The position numbers and the translations under genes were made by a program. Positions 11,540 to 21,794 of a DNA stretch of 64,000 nt are shown in pieces (the stretch's first letter is position 1; each line of letters begins with the position of its first letter). The notes under the pieces were generated by a model. It did no database searches and was not told the origin of the DNA. It worked only from the letters and a program-made list of their open reading frames with translations. The stretch is taken from the NCBI GenBank assembly GCA_033807775.1, contig CM066312.1, positions 23,285,696 through 23,349,695 on the forward strand. Reading direction: 5' to 3'. Source of the DNA: Saussurea involucrata (taxonomy: Eukaryota > Streptophyta > Magnoliopsida > Asterales > Asteraceae).

Positions 11540-12832
11540 GTGCCTCGTTTGGGTGGTTTACGTGATCGGGTATTGCAAGAAGCTCATCAATCTCGTTTCT
11601 CTATTCATCCAGGTACGAATAAGATGTATAAAGATGTAAAACAATTTTATTGGTGGCCGGGAATAAAAAGGAGTATTGCTCAGCATGTGGAAGGTTGTAC
11701 TACTTGTAAGAAAGTAAAGATTGAACATCAAAAGCCGTTTGGTCAGTTATAACGGTTAGAAATACCTATGTGGAAATGGGATCAGATTACTACAGATTTC
11801 ATCACAAAGCTACCAAGGACTCCGAAGGGATTTGATGCCATTTGGGTGATCGTTCATAGATTGACGAAGTCTGCTCACTCCTTACCGATAAAAGAAACGG
11901 ATTCGTTGGAACGAATAGCCAAGTTGTACATCGACGAAATAGTAACTCGACATGGAGTTCCAATTTCGATTATTTCTGATCGTGATAGTCATTTTACTTC
12001 AAGGTTCTGGAGGAGTTTAAAAAAAGAAATGGGTACACAGATAAAGTTAAGTACAACGTATCATCCTCAAACCGATGGTCAGAGTGAACGGACAATTCAG
12101 ACATTAGAAGATATGTTACGGGCCTGCATTGTTGATTTTGGGGGATCGTGGGATAAGCACTTGCCGTTGATCGAATTCGCCTACAACAACAGTTATCATT
12201 CCAGCATACAAGCGGCACCGTTTGAAGTTCTGTATGGTATAAAATGCCGAACGCCTCTGTGTTGGAACGAAGTGGGAGAGAAGCAGTTAGCGGGGTCAGA
12301 TATAGTTCAGTTAACCGCGGATAAGATTACTCAGATTCGGGAACGTTTGAAAGTGGCTTAAGACAGGCAGAAAAGCTACGCAGACCGACGCTGGAAACCG
12401 TTAGAGTTTCAAGTTGGAGATTTTGTAATGTTAAAAGTCTCACCTTGGAAAGGAGTCATTCGGTTTGGGAAGCAGGGTAAACTTAGTCCGAGGTACATTG
12501 GACCGTTTGCAATTATAGAAAGAATCGGGGAAGTAGCTTACCGGTTAGATCTCTCGCCAGAATTAAGTCGTATACACAACGCCTTTCATGTATCGAATTT
12601 TCGAAAGTGTTTGGTTACACCGGATCAAGCCGTATCTCTACCGGATATACAAGTTGATGAAAAGCTGAATTATGTGGAGGAACCTGAAGCCATAGTTGAC
12701 CACAAAGTTAAAGTTTTGCGGAACAAAGTAATAAAGCAAGTAAAAGTACAGTGGAGACACCATAGGGGTCAGGATGCTACTTGGGAATCAGAATCTGAAA
12801 TGAGAACTAAGTACCCGTACCTTTTTGCTTAA
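11540..12832 (+). pseudogene. Chromovirus integrase with chromodomain, broken
   Basis: The HHCC zinc-binding part (HPGTNKMYKDVKQFYWWPG, CTTCKK) is followed by a TAA at 11750. The catalytic core has DFI near 11797, then SDRDSHFTS and an ERTIQTLEDM helix, giving the D,D,E pattern. A second TAA lies at 12359. Then come the GPFAIIERIGEVAYRLDLS segment and a C-terminal chromodomain (VDHKVKVLRNKVIKQVKVQW, ATWESESEMRTKYPYLF). In chromoviruses this domain guides integration to particular chromatin. Both stops fit CAA/CAG to TAA. Confidence 0.88.
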
Positions 12833-12855
12833 CTGAATTCCGGGACGGAATTCTT

Positions 12856-12870
12856 TTAAGGGGGAGATGA
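12856..12870 (+). other. Polypurine tract of chromovirus
   Basis: TTAAGGGGGAGATGA immediately precedes the 3' LTR start TGTAATACCCC. Confidence 0.85.
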
Positions 12871-14551
12871 TGTAATACCCCAGGTAAGTTCGTTAGTTAA
12901 ATCCTAGTTCCGTTAAATTTATTTAACTCTATAATTGGTGTTTAGGGTAAGTATGGGTTAATTTATAAGTTTAAGGGGTGTTTGGGTCATTAGGGAATAG
13001 TTTAAGGTTTAGAGTGGTAAAATAGGTTGATATTATCCTTTTGGATTCCTGATATTTCACAACTCAGAAAATATCCAGATTGTGTAGTGTGTGTGTGAGT
13101 TTTGAGACCAAAAAGAGGAAGAAGAAAAAGATAAAGCTATGGATTCAAATTGGTGTCTTTAGAAGTGAAATTGAGGTATGTTGCTTTGAAATCTATGTTT
13201 GTAATTGCTATTAGATGGTTCCTATCGGATTAGAATAGTCGATTTCATGTTTAGTATAATTTTCTGTCGAATCTGGGTAGAATTTGGATAAACAGTCAGA
13301 GGTTTCCGGACATGATGAAGGTGTCCGGGTAATTTTGTTGGCGTTGTCCGGATGAAGTTCTAAAGGTGTCCGGATGAGTCTTTTATCCGGGTAAGTCTCT
13401 CTTTTCAATAGTTTCCGGATGAAATAAGATACCGGGTGGTATCCGGGTTACCTTGGTTTCCGGATGTCGTCCGGATTGTTTATGCTGTCCGGGAAGTTGT
13501 GTTAACCGGATTGTTTAGGTTATCCGGAAAGTCCTGTTGTCTGGATAGTCTGATGGTATCCGGGAACTTTGGGCTGTTTGGTCATTTTTGAGAGTTCAGA
13601 TACTTTTGAGTATCTAGTAGCCCGTGTTTTGTTAACTCTTAGATAGGGAATGAATGAGAATTGAATATACTGTGGGCTCGACTTAAGTTCGGGTTTGGGG
13701 GTAACATTTGAGGATAGATTTATCTAGAGCCTTTAGCTTTAGTAAGTCTTATGTGTTCTATTTGGTAAAAAGATACTTGTACCTATTTGTTTCAGATTCT
13801 GTGAATTTGAAGTGAAAGCAGAGTCGTTTTGAGAAAAGATTGGAGAACGTTTTGATAGACTAACAGGTGAGTTTTACTTCAAAATGTTTTCAAACTGAAA
13901 TACATATATGTGTGTATTGAATATGTGATTATGTGCTTATGTTAGAAATATAATATGTGGAGATGTATATTATATTTACATGAGTATTACACTATACGAG
14001 AGTGTGTTGGCCGGGCTTAGGACCGGTGGTGTTGGCTGTAATATTCGTACATCGGTGTTGGCTGTAATTGTCGTACAGTGGAGTTAATTTATTAGTTGGC
14101 TTGCAACCAACTAATATGGCCATGGGAATGAGACAGGAAAAGTACACGATGCGTGAGTTATGATTGGTATTTATCTTTTGTGATATATATATGGTATTTG
14201 TGCAAATGGTTTTAAAATGACAGGTATTTTCTCACTTAGACCAATAGGTCTAACCCTCATTTTGTTTTAAAAATATGTATTCCAGGTCGTGGACCGGGTA
14301 AGAGCAAATGAGAAGAGTACTATGTGTTTAGCTTTTGGAAGAAGGATGTTATGAAGACTAAGACTGTTTTGCTGTTCTAATTTCATAATTAGATATCATG
14401 TATGTAATTAGCAAAAAGTTTGTAATGGAATACCTTATTCTGGATGTAAAGATTAATGGACCTTACTTGTTATACTATAAATCTTTTGGTTATGTAACGA
14501 CGTTATGAAATATATGTTTTTTGTTGTATGTTTGGGAATCGGGTTGTTACA
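12871..14551 (+). repeat. 3' LTR of chromovirus
   Basis: 1,681 bases, from TGTAATACCCC to GGGTTGTTACA. It matches the 5' LTR closely over its whole length. Confidence 0.9.
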
Positions 14552-14556
14552 CTTTT
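14552..14556 (+). repeat. Target site duplication, right copy (CTTTT)
   Basis: Identical to 6291-6295. It is also part of the ULP1 coding exon. Confidence 0.9.
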
Positions 14557-15789
14557 TGCGATAGTCCACATCCCCGAGCAGTCTAAAGAACTCCGGCAGC
14601 TCATCTTTAAATCTGGCAAGACGCTCATTCAAATCGTCTGTGTAGACACGGGCAGGGTCGCGGTTATATATCGTCATCAACATACGACGAAGCTCAAACA
14701 CTCCGAGCACCCAATGTTTAGGATGAATGCAGATAGGGATGTACACCTGAAATATTACAATATTAGACAACTTAGTTAGCAACCAAACAACTTAAATAAA
14801 ATAAGAGTAAAACGATTTACATACAGTATCGAGGTACTGCCAAGAAACCCCTTCCACGCCATTGCATGAGTTAGCCACGGAGGCGGGACCTTGATGTTGA
14901 AGGACCATGAACGGAAAGAAAGTAGTGTGCATGATGGTCCACCTCGTGTCTGGTTGGCGGGAACGTAGGAGCATGGCGACCCACACAATCCATATGCTAT
15001 ACACAAAAAATAGATGGTTAGACATGTAATATAAATATATTTGATTATATGACTATAGTTAAACTTCAATACTAACCACATCCTCTAATTCAGACTCCAA
15101 AGGGTCAACTGCCAGCAATACTTTGAAAAACGCGGGGGTGATGTCCAGGTTGAGGTAAGGGATGAACATCAGGCGGGGAAGGTCACCAGTCTGGCACAGG
15201 TTCAATATACCCGAGGCCGGAAGACACTCCGGTGAAGCCATCTTTCCCTTTCCCGCTTTCTTTCCCGCTCCCTTTCCTGTCTCCTTTGCCCTGGCTTTCT
15301 TTTCAGGGGGCGGTGTGGTAGATCTTTGTCGGCCAAATAGTGGGGTACCGAACCATGTTGAAGCTTTCCTATTCCGCTTCGTCCTATCAGGTTCTACCAC
15401 ATCCATCGGGTTATCTTCTGGCTCCGAGAAGTGTTCCTCGACAATTGTCGGCCGTAAGTCCTCTCCCGACCCCATCGACTGAAAATTAACTTATTAGATG
15501 TTTTAAGTACAATTTCATCATGTTCACAATTAAACCAAAACTACCAAAATAACTTACAGTCATAGTATGTGGTGGCGGTGTAACGTACGACGGCCCCGGC
15601 ATGTCCGGCCTGTAAAAGTCTGTCTGCGGTATTTCGAGGAGGTCCGTGAATGATGAGGTGCCGAACGTCGACGTTGGGTGTGTATAACCCTCTGCCTCCA
15701 TCATCCCAGTCTGCATGACATAATTCATTTTAACAGTTACAAACCTAGGAACGAATATATAACTACATTGGTTATTCAGTGTGACTTAC

Positions 15790-16199
15790 ACTCTCCGGGA
15801 ATGTCGCATAGGATGTGGTGGCAAACGGCGGCATTTGGGTTGTGTAACCCCCTGCCGACATCATCCTAGTCTGCATGACATAATTCATTTTAACAATTAG
15901 AAATCTAGGAACGAATATATAACTACATTGGTTATTCTGTGTGACTTACACTCTCCAGGAATGTCGCATAGGATGTGGTGCCAAACGGCGGCATTTGGGT
16001 TGTGTAACCCCATGGCCCCGACATCCCGACCTGCGTGACATTGATCATTATAAGAGCTAAAAATTTAGGAACGAATATATAACTACATTGGTTATTCAGT
16101 GTGACTTACACTCTCCGGGAATGACGGATAGGATGTGGTGGCAAACGGCGTCGGTGCCCCCTGTCCGAATGGAGCGGAGTTCGACGTCGTACCCGACAG
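15790..16199 (-). repeat. Exon-intron tandem array, 160-bp period
   Basis: Three units begin at 15790, 15950 and 16110. Each holds a short exon (81, 81 and 90 bases) that encodes a TTQMPPFATTSYATFPES-like peptide, plus an intron with a GTAAGTCACAC donor and a TGCATGACATAATTCATT-like acceptor side. A fourth, more diverged intron edge borders 15710. All exons are multiples of three, so unit gain or loss keeps frame. Confidence 0.85.
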
Positions 16200-16410
16200 C
16201 TAAAACAAATATGGAATGTAATATTAATATACAAACTAAAAAATCGTGGCCGACAATTTAAGTTAAACACTAACATGAACAGCGCGAAACTGTCTGACGA
16301 ATGCCTCCAGATCGTCTAAACGTGTGTCTACAGGACCGTGGACGTAGTCCCACAGCTCCTCATGACTGCCACGAAATGGCCCGTAGTTCTCAATCGAGTG
16401 AAACTTTAAT

Positions 16411-17531
16411 ACGTCGATAGAGTGTCATCAAAAGGGTAATATGATAGTATAGATTTGACGTTTTCTTTTAAAACCTGAAACAATGAAATGACCATTTGAC
16501 ATTTTGCTAACCATGATTTTTGAGGGGGTACGTGTTTGGATCTACTTTTCCAAAATGAATTGACATACATTAGTTACACCGAAAACTTACACCATCACTG
16601 TAGCACTTGTTGGCTTCTCTTCGTTGTAGAGTGCTTATATATGTATTAGAACTGAGGCTATACAAAATAACGTAGTAACAAAACTTTCATAACCAAGGGT
16701 GAATGTATACTTAATCAAGTGGTGGCACGAACAACCACTAAATATGTTGTCGTACTGTAAAAGAATTAACGGCCCTGAAAGATACAACCGTTGAATCTGT
16801 TTTGTACTATCATTGGGCATTGTTGCATGAAATTCTAGAGACTATGGTAGCATATCAAAATAAAACTTGAGTTTTGAACTTTTGATGGTTAATAATGGTA
16901 AAACACAGAAACCTTAATTGTATATCGTTACAACTACATTAATTTATTAGTGTTTTGTATTTTAATTTGTAGTTAAAATAAAATAAAATTTTATAATTAT
17001 TTGTATATTTTATTTTATATTACAATAAATGTTTTATGCTACCACTGAAAAAAAGAATCTAGATTTGTTCATAAGCAAATCCATACATCATGCATCATGC
17101 CCTCAGGAACGAAATCTTTGCCTTTTCATAAACTAAAAGATAATTGAATCCTAGAATAAAATTTATAATTCCCTTTACGATGTTTGGTTTAATGGAATGG
17201 TTTTGATGGTTCTAAATTATGTGGAAGCATTTGGAAGCGGAGAGATTTGAATTTGGAATGATTTGATATGTTTGGTTGGTAGGATTTAAAATGAAATTGA
17301 ACTTTATTTTTATAAAAAAAAATTATTAAAATTTCGAAAATATTATAAAAATAATTAAATTATTTTTTATATAATGATTATTAGAAAACAAATGTTTTTA
17401 ATGTATTTTTATACAAATCTTACAAAATCACTTGAAATCCTAGCCACCCCTATGTTTGAGGTATTTCAAAGGAATCATATGATTTCAAATCCGGACAATC
17501 CTGCAAACGAAGAGCGAGATTGGAATGGATT
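16411..17531. other. Unassigned repeat-like sequence
   Basis: No gene is supported. From about 17175 the text (GTTTGGTTTAATGGAATGG) resembles the end of a MITE. A related inverted end may lie right of the copia element near 26255 (TTCCTGCAAACTAAACGG). Confidence 0.35.
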
Positions 17532-17769
17532 TATTTGGAGGCCTCCCGGTTTAAAAAGGAAGTTATAATGATCTCCATGATTTAAGGAGTTTTAAATGCT
17601 ATTGTTTTTCTTGATTATCATTCCCTGTATTTAGTTTCTTTTTAGGATTATATTTCTTTAGGATTATGCTTTCCTTTCTCTTATCATCTTTTGTATTCCG
17701 TATATAAAGGGGGCTCTGGTTATTGAATAAAAACAAGCAAACATTGTGCTCAAAGCTCTAAAGTTTACA
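17532..17769 (+). repeat. 5' LTR of copia element
   Basis: About 238 bases, matched at 26011-26202. It opens TATTTGGAGGCCTCC, an unusual start, and ends AAAGTTTACA right before the priming site. It contains TATATAAAG at 17701. Confidence 0.7.
17701..17709 (+). promoter_or_regulatory. TATA box in copia LTR
   Basis: TATATAAAG lies about 70 bases before the LTR end. Confidence 0.5.
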
Positions 17770-17781
17770 TGGTATCAGAGC
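17770..17781 (+). other. Primer binding site, initiator-Met tRNA
   Basis: TGGTATCAGAGC directly abuts the LTR end. Confidence 0.9.
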
Positions 17782-17810
17782 GGTGACGATAGGAAACAAA
17801 ACCACCACCA

Positions 17811-18660
17811 TGGCCCGCGGATAAGAAGCACCACCACCGCCACCGACAAAAATTGAAGCAAGCTCTTCATTCTTTCATTGTCCACAAGACCGGCCAGGAG
17901 ATTTTATCACACTGACGCGTCTCAAAGGCGATAATTATGACGACTGGGTCGGTGATATACCGACATCACTCGAAGCACGAAGGAAGTTCGCGTTCTTAGA
18001 CGAAACCATTACCAAACCCGAACCTCCATGCATGCAATCGGATTGGAACCCAATCAAGCCATGTTGGTGTCATAGATCTTGAACACTATTGATGCAGAAG
18101 TAAAGTGTTATCTCTCCAAATACAAGGATGTTAAAAGATTGTGGGAAACATTGAAATCAATATATGTTGTAGTCAAGGGACCAAGAATTCAACAATTGAA
18201 GACTTCGATTGTGAAGTGTGAACAATCCAAATTCATGTTCGTCGCCGAGTATTTTGGAAAGTTGTCAGCCCTATGGGAAGAATTGAACAATCATAAACCA
18301 CTCATCGAATGTTCCTGTTGTACTCAATGCTCGGCCGGAAAACAACATGAATCACGACGCGAAAACAGTATGCTCCAGGAATTTTTGATGGGTTCGTATC
18401 CAGAATATTATAGAATCGAGCATCCTGTCTCAAGATCCGTTGTCGTCTTTCGATCAGGCCTTTCAATTCGTGGCACAAGAAGAGAGACTTCGTCTAGCAA
18501 AAGATATTGACGGAAAACCAGTCGAAGCACTTGGATTCGTTGTCCATATAGGCAGAGGAAGTGGTCACGGTAGCTGAGGAGAATGACCCGACCGAGAAAA
18601 CCTTACATGTACGCACTGCAAGAAAACTGGACATGAAGCATCTTATTGCTTTGAACTAGT
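17811..18660 (+). pseudogene. Copia gag, broken
   Basis: The frame opens with ATG at about 17811 and hits a stop after four codons. Copia gag features can be read after it: FITLTRLKGDNYDDWVGDI, then KRLWETLKSIYVVVKGPRIQ and YFGKLSALWEELNNHKPL in the open part 18079-18510. A zinc knuckle CTHCKKTGHEASYC closes it at about 18609-18650. Several frameshifts and stops separate these pieces. The knuckle sequence is repeated in inverted orientation about 100 bases downstream. Confidence 0.75.
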
Positions 18661-18799
18661 CGATTATCCTGAATGGTACTAGGAAGATCGAACCAAAACA
18701 GGAAACAACGCCATTAATCGGGGACGAGCGGAAGGACCATCGGGGGGACGATGTCAAAGCAATAAGATGCTTCATGTCCAGTTTTCTTGTAGTGCGTAC
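18609..18799. repeat. 46-bp inverted repeat with 99-base loop
   Basis: Positions 18609-18654, the zinc-knuckle coding sequence, reappear reverse-complemented at 18754-18799 with one mismatch. The copy on the right replaces normal copia coding sequence. Confidence 0.9.
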
Positions 18800-18839
18800 C
18801 GAAATGTTCAAACAAATGCAGAGACGACTGCAAATCAAG

Positions 18840-19873
18840 AAATCCCGGAAGTTTTCTCGGCTGAACAATGGAAAATTATGACGGGAGTCATTGGTAATAC
18901 TAAAATGCTGGGCAATCGGTTAAACGGTACGTTTAATAAAAATTTGTGGATAGTTGAGTCAGGGGCTACTCATCACGTTACGGGTAATTCCTCTTGGTTA
19001 ATTGATCCTAAAAAAATTGTTGGTAGTCCGGTTGGTCTTCCAAACGGAAACACTGTTGTTACATCCCATGAAGGAAGCGTTCGCTTGTCGGCGAAAGTTA
19101 CTCTCAAGCATGTTCTTTTAGTTCCCCAGCTTACTTGCAATTTAATTTTGGTTTCTCAGTTAAATGATGACTTGTGTGCAGTCTTCAGTTTGACTCTTCC
19201 ATGTGTGCTATACAGGACCGGTGGAATGAGCTGATTGGAACGGGTGTTAGGCGGGATGTACTTTACTACTTTGGAGTAGAAGGTTCGGTTCAACATATCT
19301 CAATAGATGTAGCAACTTCAACCTTGGATCTTTGGCATAAAAGAATGGGACATCCTTCCGAAAAAGTGGTGAAGTTACTTCCTCTAGTTGTAATACGACG
19401 AGTAGTTTAAACAAAGCTTGTGACTTTTGTTTTCGTGCCAAACATAGTAGAGATAATTTCCATTGGCTAATAATAGAGCAAATCGAATTTTTGAGAAAAT
19501 ACATTGTGATTTATGGGGACCTTACAAACATACCTCCTCGTGTGGTGCACAATATTTTTTAACTTTTGTTGACGACTATTCGCGTGTTGTCTGGTTCTAT
19601 TTGTTGGTGGAAAAGACGGAACTTTTTCGAACATTTATGTCCTATGTTTCCATGATAGATTGTCAATTTTCTCAAAATGTTAAAATAGTTCAAAGTGATA
19701 ATGGCACCGAATTCAATTGTTTGCTAGACTATTTTTCTGCGACTGGAATCCTATTTCAAGCATCTTGTGTCGGGACACCGCAACAAAATGGGCGCGTTGA
19801 AAGAAAATATCGACACATTCTCAATGTTAGAAGTTCCCTTATTTTTCAAGCAGGTATGCCCATTTTCTTTTAG
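18840..19873 (+). pseudogene. Copia protease-integrase, broken
   Basis: The protease region reads LWIVESGATHHVTGNSSW. The usual active-site DSG is ESG here, so catalysis would be lost. Integrase follows with a degenerate zinc region (LDLWHKRMGHPSEKVVKLLP). The core comes next: CDLWGPYK, FLTFVDDYSRVVWFYLL, VQSDNGTEF, and GTPQQNGRVERKYRHIL, the D,D,E pattern. A frameshift near 19410 and a TAG at about 19871 break it. The fragment 19874-20170 continues the integrase C-terminus in other frames (LLFGKAPSFNTIRTFGC). Confidence 0.8.
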
Positions 19874-20186
19874 GGCGAAGCAGTTCTCACGGCTGCCCAC
19901 CTAATCAATCAAACCCCATCTGTATTGCTCAACAACAAAACCCCTTACGAACTTCTTTTTGGGAAAGCTCCGTCGTTCAACACTATACGAACGTTCGGAT
20001 GTTTGTGTTTTGCTCATATCCAAAAAGCCAAGGGTGGTAAATCTGCAAGTCGAATTCGTAAATGTTTGTTTGTCGGTTATCCCTTCGGCAAGAAAGGATG
20101 AAACTTATTTGACTTGGACACCAAAGAATTTCTTGTGTCACGTGATGTCAATTTCTTTGAAGATATCTACCCTCTCATGGATCATG

Positions 20187-20850
20187 AATCTACAAACATT
20201 ATGCCGGAAACTTTTGTTCCTCACAATGATGATGTTCATGAAGACTTCCGCTACAACGAAACCAAGATAGACATGGGTTCTAATGTTCCTTCTACTGAGC
20301 AACACTCGATGGATACAAATCCATCAAATCCCGAAAATCCGAACGTGGTAGACACCTCCGAGTATGCCTCGACCCAAGACGAGCCCGGTCGTCCTACCGC
20401 TCCAGCGGCCCAACCCGAATCAGCTTCTCCAACAACACATCCTGGAGTTGAACATACATTTATTTCGTCCATTGATCAACCCCTGGGTCTTGGTTTGCGC
20501 AATAAAATGCCTCCGGTCCATCTACAAACATTATGCCGGAAACTTTTGTTCCTCACAATGATGATGTTCATGAAGACTTCCGCTACAACGAAACCAAGAT
20601 AGACATGGGTTCTAATGTTCCTTCTACTGAGCAACACTCGATGGATACAAATCCATCAAATCCCGAAAATCCGAACGTGGTAGACACCTCCGAGTATGCC
20701 TCGACCCAAGACGAGCCCGGTCGTCCTACCGCTTCAGTAGCCCAACCCGAATCAGCTTCTCCAACAACACATCCTGGAGTTGAACATACATTTATTTCGT
20801 CCATTGATCAACCCCTGGGTCTTGGTTTGCGCAATAAAATGCCTCTGGTC
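20187..20850 (+). repeat. 332-bp tandem duplication in copia integrase-RT linker
   Basis: The segment from CTACAAACATTATGCCGG (about 20190) to the words before it recurs (20522) is repeated almost perfectly. The two units differ at only a few bases, for example CCAGCGGCC against TCAGTAGCC. The 332-base length is not a multiple of three, so the duplication itself shifts frame. Confidence 0.9.
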
Positions 20851-20975
20851 CATCTAAAAGATTATGTCATTAATATAGTTGCTCAAAAAAGTCCATCCAT
20901 CGCCACCCCGTCTCCACTCGGCTCCTCAGGTACTCCATATCCTCTAGCACATTATATAAACTTCAATAATTTTTC

Positions 20976-21790
20976 CAGGCCACACCAAAGCTTTCTTGCA
21001 CCTATCACATCAGGTCATGAGCCAAGGACGTTCGAGGATGCAATGAAAGATGATTATTGGAAGAAATCTGTGCAACAAGAAATCCAAGCTTTAGAAGAAA
21101 ATGGTACGTGGACTCTTGAACCTCTTTCTCCCGGCATAAGCGCTTTAGGTTGTCAATGGGTGTATCGGATCAAATATCTTTCCAACGACAACATCGAGCG
21201 TCTCAAATCCCGTTTGGTTGTCCTTGGAAATCATCTAGAAGCCGGCATCGATTACACGGTTGCCAAACTTTTGCTCCTGTTGCCAAAATGACCACGGTTC
21301 GAGTCTTTCTTACCATTGTTGTTCCAAAAACTAAGAACTTCACCAAATGGATGCGCACAATGCGTTTTTGCACGGTGACCTTGAAGAAGAAGTTTACATG
21401 AAACTTCCTCCTGGATTTCAAAACTCTGATTCGAATCTTGTATGCCGGTTAAGAAATCCTTGCATGGCTTAAAACAAGCCCTACGGTGTTGGTTTGCTAA
21501 ACTTGTCACAACCTTGAAGAATAATACTTCTTACAGTCCTACTCGGACTATTCCCTGTTCACGTATACAAGTGGTGGCATTCAAGTCAATGTCCTTGTCT
21601 ATGTTGATGATTTGCTAATCTCTAAAAACGACTCCGCTGCTATACGAACTTTTAAGGCTTATCTCAGTGATTGCTTCAAAATGAAAGACTTGGGCACCTT
21701 AAGGTACTTTCTTGGCATAGAAGTGGCCCGTAGTTCCTCTGGCATCTTCATGTCCAAACACAAATACACACTCAACATTATCTCTTAAAC
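20976..21790 (+). pseudogene. Copia reverse transcriptase, broken
   Basis: It begins with HEPRTFEDAMKDDYWKKSVQ and WVYRIKYLSNDNIERLKSRL, the conserved start of copia reverse transcriptase. It then shifts frame near 21250 (VAKLLLLLPK). The catalytic motif VLVYVDDLLIS is at about 21597-21625, followed by FKMKDLGTLRYFLGIEVARS. A TAA ends it at 21788. The segment between 21290 and 21590 is present in mixed frames, so at least three indels are needed to explain it. Confidence 0.8.
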
Positions 21791-21794
21791 AGGT

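Larger units (their letters stand above)
6296..14551 (+). mobile_element. Ty3/gypsy chromovirus, Tekay/Del-like, complete but inactive
   Basis: About 8.26 kb from LTR to LTR, with TGTAATACCCC at the left LTR start, GGGTTGTTACA at the right LTR end and a perfect 5-bp duplication. Internal order is gag, protease, reverse transcriptase, RNase H, integrase and a C-terminal chromodomain. The two LTRs are nearly identical apart from a (TG)n expansion and one duplicated 26-base unit in the left copy, so insertion is fairly recent. Reading frames are nevertheless broken by at least six stops and one frameshift. Confidence 0.92.
4149..16410 (-). mobile_element. MULE-2: ULP1-carrying Mutator-like element, right end not found
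   Basis: The left end is a CpG-rich terminal repeat that starts GGGAATTTAATTAAAATACC, nearly the same as both ends of MULE-1 (GGGAAATTAATTAAAATRCC). Inside lie a broken coiled-coil gene and a minus-strand multi-exon gene for an ULP1-type (C48) cysteine protease. MULEs carrying ULP1-like genes (Kaonashi and KI-MULE types) are established in plants. A gypsy element at 6296-14551 is inserted in the last protease exon. I could not find the matching right terminal repeat, so the right limit is only where coding sequence fades. Confidence 0.6.
14552..16410 (-). pseudogene. ULP1-like (C48) cysteine protease, 5' and middle exons
   Basis: Minus-strand gene of a MULE-borne ULP1 family member. Exons inferred from splice sites are 16275-16410 (start unclear), 16110-16199, 15950-16030, 15790-15870, 15558-15710, 15077-15478, 14825-14996 and 14746-14552, continuing at 6295-6078. 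The N-terminal part is low-complexity, with a Lys-rich basic stretch (KKARAKETGKGAGKKAGKGK). The protease part begins WIVWVAMLLRSRQPDTRW. It has the catalytic-His segment HPKHWVLGVFEL, then TIYNRD, where the usual catalytic Asp of the YDS motif seems to be Asn. Gln and Cys are in the 6078-6295 piece. The join of exons 15077 and 14996 is off by phase, so one boundary may be wrong or an indel is present. No start codon was identified. Confidence 0.68.
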
